DNA from: Pseudoalteromonas sp. BSi20652
Lineage (GTDB): Bacteria > Pseudomonadota > Gammaproteobacteria > Enterobacterales > Alteromonadaceae
DNA: 52,386 nucleotides
Direction: 5' to 3'
Assembly: GCF_000239855.1 (NCBI RefSeq)
Contig: NZ_BADT01000005.1
Coordinates: 1 to 52,386, forward strand
In this document: positions 50,210 through 52,386 of the stretch, in pieces
How positions within the stretch are numbered: the first letter of the stretch is position 1
Layout of the letters: the number at the start of each line of letters is the position of its first letter
Position numbers and translations under genes: made by a program
The notes under the pieces: model-generated
Told to the model about the DNA's origin: nothing
The model's input: the letters and a program-made list of their open reading frames with translations, nothing else
The model's database searches: none

Positions 50210-52324
50210 ATGGCACGTACAACTCCACTTGAGCGCTATCGTAATATAGGTATTGTCGCTCACGTAGATGCAGGCAAAACCACCACAACAGAACGTGTTC
50301 TGTTCTACACGGGTCTTTCTCATAAGATCGGTGAAGTACATGATGGCGCTGCAACTATGGATTGGATGGAGCAGGAACAAGAGCGTGGTATCACAATCAC
50401 TTCTGCTGCAACAACGTGTTTTTGGAAAGGGATGGACGCTCAATTTGACGCCCATCGTATCAATATTATTGATACTCCAGGACACGTAGATTTCACTATC
50501 GAAGTAGAGCGCTCTTTACGCGTACTCGATGGTGCGGTAGTTGTTCTTTGTGCTTCATCTGGTGTACAGCCGCAAACTGAGACAGTTTGGCGTCAAGCGA
50601 ACAAATACGAAGTTCCGAGAATGATCTTCGTAAATAAAATGGATCGCACTGGCGCTGACTTCTTAGCTGTGGTTAGCCAGGTGAAATCTCGTCTTGGAGC
50701 AACGCCTGTTCCAATTCAGTTGCCTGTAGGCGCTGAGGACGACTTTAAAGGTGTTATTGACCTTATAAAAATGAAAATGATTAACTGGAACGAAGCGGAC
50801 CAGGGTATGACTTTTTCATATGAGGCAATACCGGCAGATCTTCTGGAATTAGCTGAAGAATGGCGCTCTCATTTAGTTGAAAGCGCTGCTGAAGCCTCAG
50901 AAGAACTAATGGATAAATACTTAGAAGGTGAAGAGTTAAGTGAAGCAGAAATTAAAAATGCTTTACGTCAACGAACATTAGCTAATGAGATTGTTCCAGT
51001 TACTTGTGGTAGCGCATTTAAAAACAAAGGCGTTCAAGCTGTGCTTGATGGCGTTGTTGAATATATGCCGTCACCAGAACAAGTGAAACAAATCCAAGGT
51101 ATCTTAGAAAATGGTACTGAGGAAGAACGTCCAGCTAATGATAAAGCGCCGTTTGCTGCACTCGCTTTTAAGATTGCAACAGACCCGTTTGTTGGGACCT
51201 TGACTTTTTTCCGTGTTTACTCTGGTACTGTTAAACAGGGTGACACGGTATATAATCCAGTAAAAAGTAAGCGTGAGCGACTTGGCCGTATCGTACAGAT
51301 GCATTCAAACTCTCGTGAAGAGATCAAAGAAGTTTTCGCAGGCGACATCGCGGCAGCTATTGGTCTTAAAGACGTAACAACAGGTGAAACACTGTGTGAT
51401 CCGAATTCTATTATTACGCTTGAGCGTATGGAATTCCCAGAACCAGTAATCTCTATTGCGGTTGAGCCTCGCACTATAGCTGACCAAGATAAGATGGGTA
51501 TTGCGCTGGGTAAACTAGCTGCTGAAGACCCTTCTTTTCGCGTACAAACTGACGAAGAATCAGGCCAGGTTATAATTTCTGGCATGGGTGAACTTCACCT
51601 AGATATCATCGTCGACCGTATGAAACGTGAATTCAGTGTTGAATGTAACGTTGGTAAGCCGCAGGTCTCATACCGAGAAGCTATTCGTTCAACTGTTAAG
51701 GTTGAAGGGAAGTTTATACGTCAGTCAGGTGGTCGTGGTCAATATGGTCACGTTTGGATTAAACTTGAACCGATGGATATTACGGATGATGAGTCACCAA
51801 TTTACGAGTTCGTTAACGAAACCGTAGGTGGTTCTGTTCCTAAAGAGTTCGTCCCTGCGGTAGACAAAGGTATCCAAGAGCAAATGTCTCAAGGTGTACT
51901 GGCAGGCTACCCATTACTTGGCGTTAAAGCGACTTTATATGATGGTTCATTCCATGATGTAGATTCGAATGAAATGGCATTTAAAATAGCAGGTTCACTG
52001 GCAATGAGAGATGGGGCGCTTAAAGCTAACCCTGTACTACTAGAGCCAGTAATGAAGGTTGAAGTACTCACTCCTGATTCAAATATGGGTGATGTAGTTG
52101 GCGACCTAAACCGTCGTCGCGGCATAATCGAAGGCATGGAAGATGCATTAGGTGGACTTAAGCAAATTAATGCGCAAGTTCCTCTTTCTGAAATGTTTGG
52201 TTATGCAACTGCTTTACGATCTGCAACACAGGGCCGTGCCTCATACTCTATGGAGTTTGTGAAGTACGCTGAAGCCTCTAAAAATGTCGCAGATACAATA
52301 ATTTCAGCTCGCGCTGTTATATAA
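50210..52324 (+). CDS. fusA: Elongation factor G
   Basis: EF-G drives translocation of the ribosome with GTP. The 704-residue protein (E. coli 704) has the P loop [12 protein letters not shown] (residues 17-28), switch regions RGITITSA and DTPGHVDFT, the NKMD base-specificity motif, and domains II to V, including [18 protein letters not shown] and [18 protein letters not shown] precedes ATG 50210, 27 bp after rpsG. This is the canonical str-operon copy. Confidence 0.99.
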   Translation: MARTTPLERYRNIGIVAHVDAGKTTTTERVLFYTGLSHKIGEVHDGAATMDWMEQEQERGITITSAATTCFWKGMDAQFDAHRINIIDTPGHVDFTIEVERSLRVLDGAVVVLCASSGVQPQTETVWRQANKYEVPRMIFVNKMDRTGADFLAVVSQVKSRLGATPVPIQLPVGAEDDFKGVIDLIKMKMINWNEADQGMTFSYEAIPADLLELAEEWRSHLVESAAEASEELMDKYLEGEELSEAEIKNALRQRTLANEIVPVTCGSAFKNKGVQAVLDGVVEYMPSPEQVKQIQGILENGTEEERPANDKAPFAALAFKIATDPFVGTLTFFRVYSGTVKQGDTVYNPVKSKRERLGRIVQMHSNSREEIKEVFAGDIAAAIGLKDVTTGETLCDPNSIITLERMEFPEPVISIAVEPRTIADQDKMGIALGKLAAEDPSFRVQTDEESGQVIISGMGELHLDIIVDRMKREFSVECNVGKPQVSYREAIRSTVKVEGKFIRQSGGRGQYGHVWIKLEPMDITDDESPIYEFVNETVGGSVPKEFVPAVDKGIQEQMSQGVLAGYPLLGVKATLYDGSFHDVDSNEMAFKIAGSLAMRDGALKANPVLLEPVMKVEVLTPDSNMGDVVGDLNRRRGIIEGMEDALGGLKQINAQVPLSEMFGYATALRSATQGRASYSMEFVKYAEASKNVADTIISARAVI

Positions 52325-52333
52325 TTTTAGCTT

Positions 52334-52362
52334 GTCTGGCTCAATAGTGAGTCAGGCTTTAA
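52334..52362 (+). terminator. Hairpin after fusA
   Basis: GTCTGGCTCA (52334-52343) pairs with TGAGTCAGGC (52348-52357), two G-U pairs, loop 4 nt, then TTT. It ends the rpsL-rpsG-fusA unit or attenuates entry to a following gene, often tuf; TTAGGAA at 52371-52377 could be a ribosome site for a gene beyond the window. Confidence 0.65.
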
Positions 52363-52386
52363 TTTCTTTATTAGGAATTTTTTAAG

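Overview
The window looks like chromosomal DNA of a marine gammaproteobacterium, most likely Pseudoalteromonas or a close Alteromonadales relative. This rests on protein resemblance, low GC, the gene order tRNA-Trp-secE-nusG-rplKAJL-rpoBC-rpsL-rpsG-fusA, an astCAD arginine cluster, and short non-coding elements with terminal inverted repeats. No database search was possible, so family names come from recognised motifs.

Positions 1-12000 are a sugar and glycerol region. A FadR-type GntR regulator faces an SDR dehydrogenase and a 2-keto-3-deoxygalactonate kinase (De Ley-Doudoroff galactose route). Then come glpK and glpD, then a Leloir operon galE-galT-galK followed by a Gfo/Idh/MocA oxidoreductase. 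That oxidoreductase has lost its stop codon and reads into a signal-peptide-bearing hydrolase. Galactose could therefore enter by two routes.

Positions 12000-22900 hold a decayed SDR gene, a DUF465 protein, a pabA-type amidotransferase, an HDOD protein, the arginine succinyltransferase genes astC-astA-astD, a 207-bp MITE-like element, a DUF3802-type protein, a YhfA/OsmC protein, speD and a secreted M24 peptidase.

Positions 22900-29640 are the most disturbed part. They contain two broken small genes, a zinc-ribbon membrane protein, a duplicated 120-residue family flanking an alpha/beta hydrolase, and a second divergent copy of the cysQ 3' end about 2.56 kb from the real one, which looks like the footprint of an insertion. 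cysQ and cysG follow, then a second MITE-like element that ends 21 bp before the deoC start.

Positions 29640-36550 carry deoC, a prohibitin-like (SPFH) lipoprotein, a CsgG-like lipoprotein and a 1326-residue hybrid two-component regulator (propeller, histidine kinase, receiver, AraC output).

Positions 36660-52386 are the tRNA-Trp and ribosomal/RNA-polymerase superoperon. Its most interesting feature is repeated: at the nusG/rplK, rplA/rplJ and rpoC/rpsL junctions a good sigma70-type promoter is interlocked with a terminator-like hairpin. RNA reading through from upstream would form the hairpin, while RNA started at the promoter would lack all or the strongest part of it. The rplL/rpoB junction has a hairpin but no such promoter, fitting read-through control of rpoBC.
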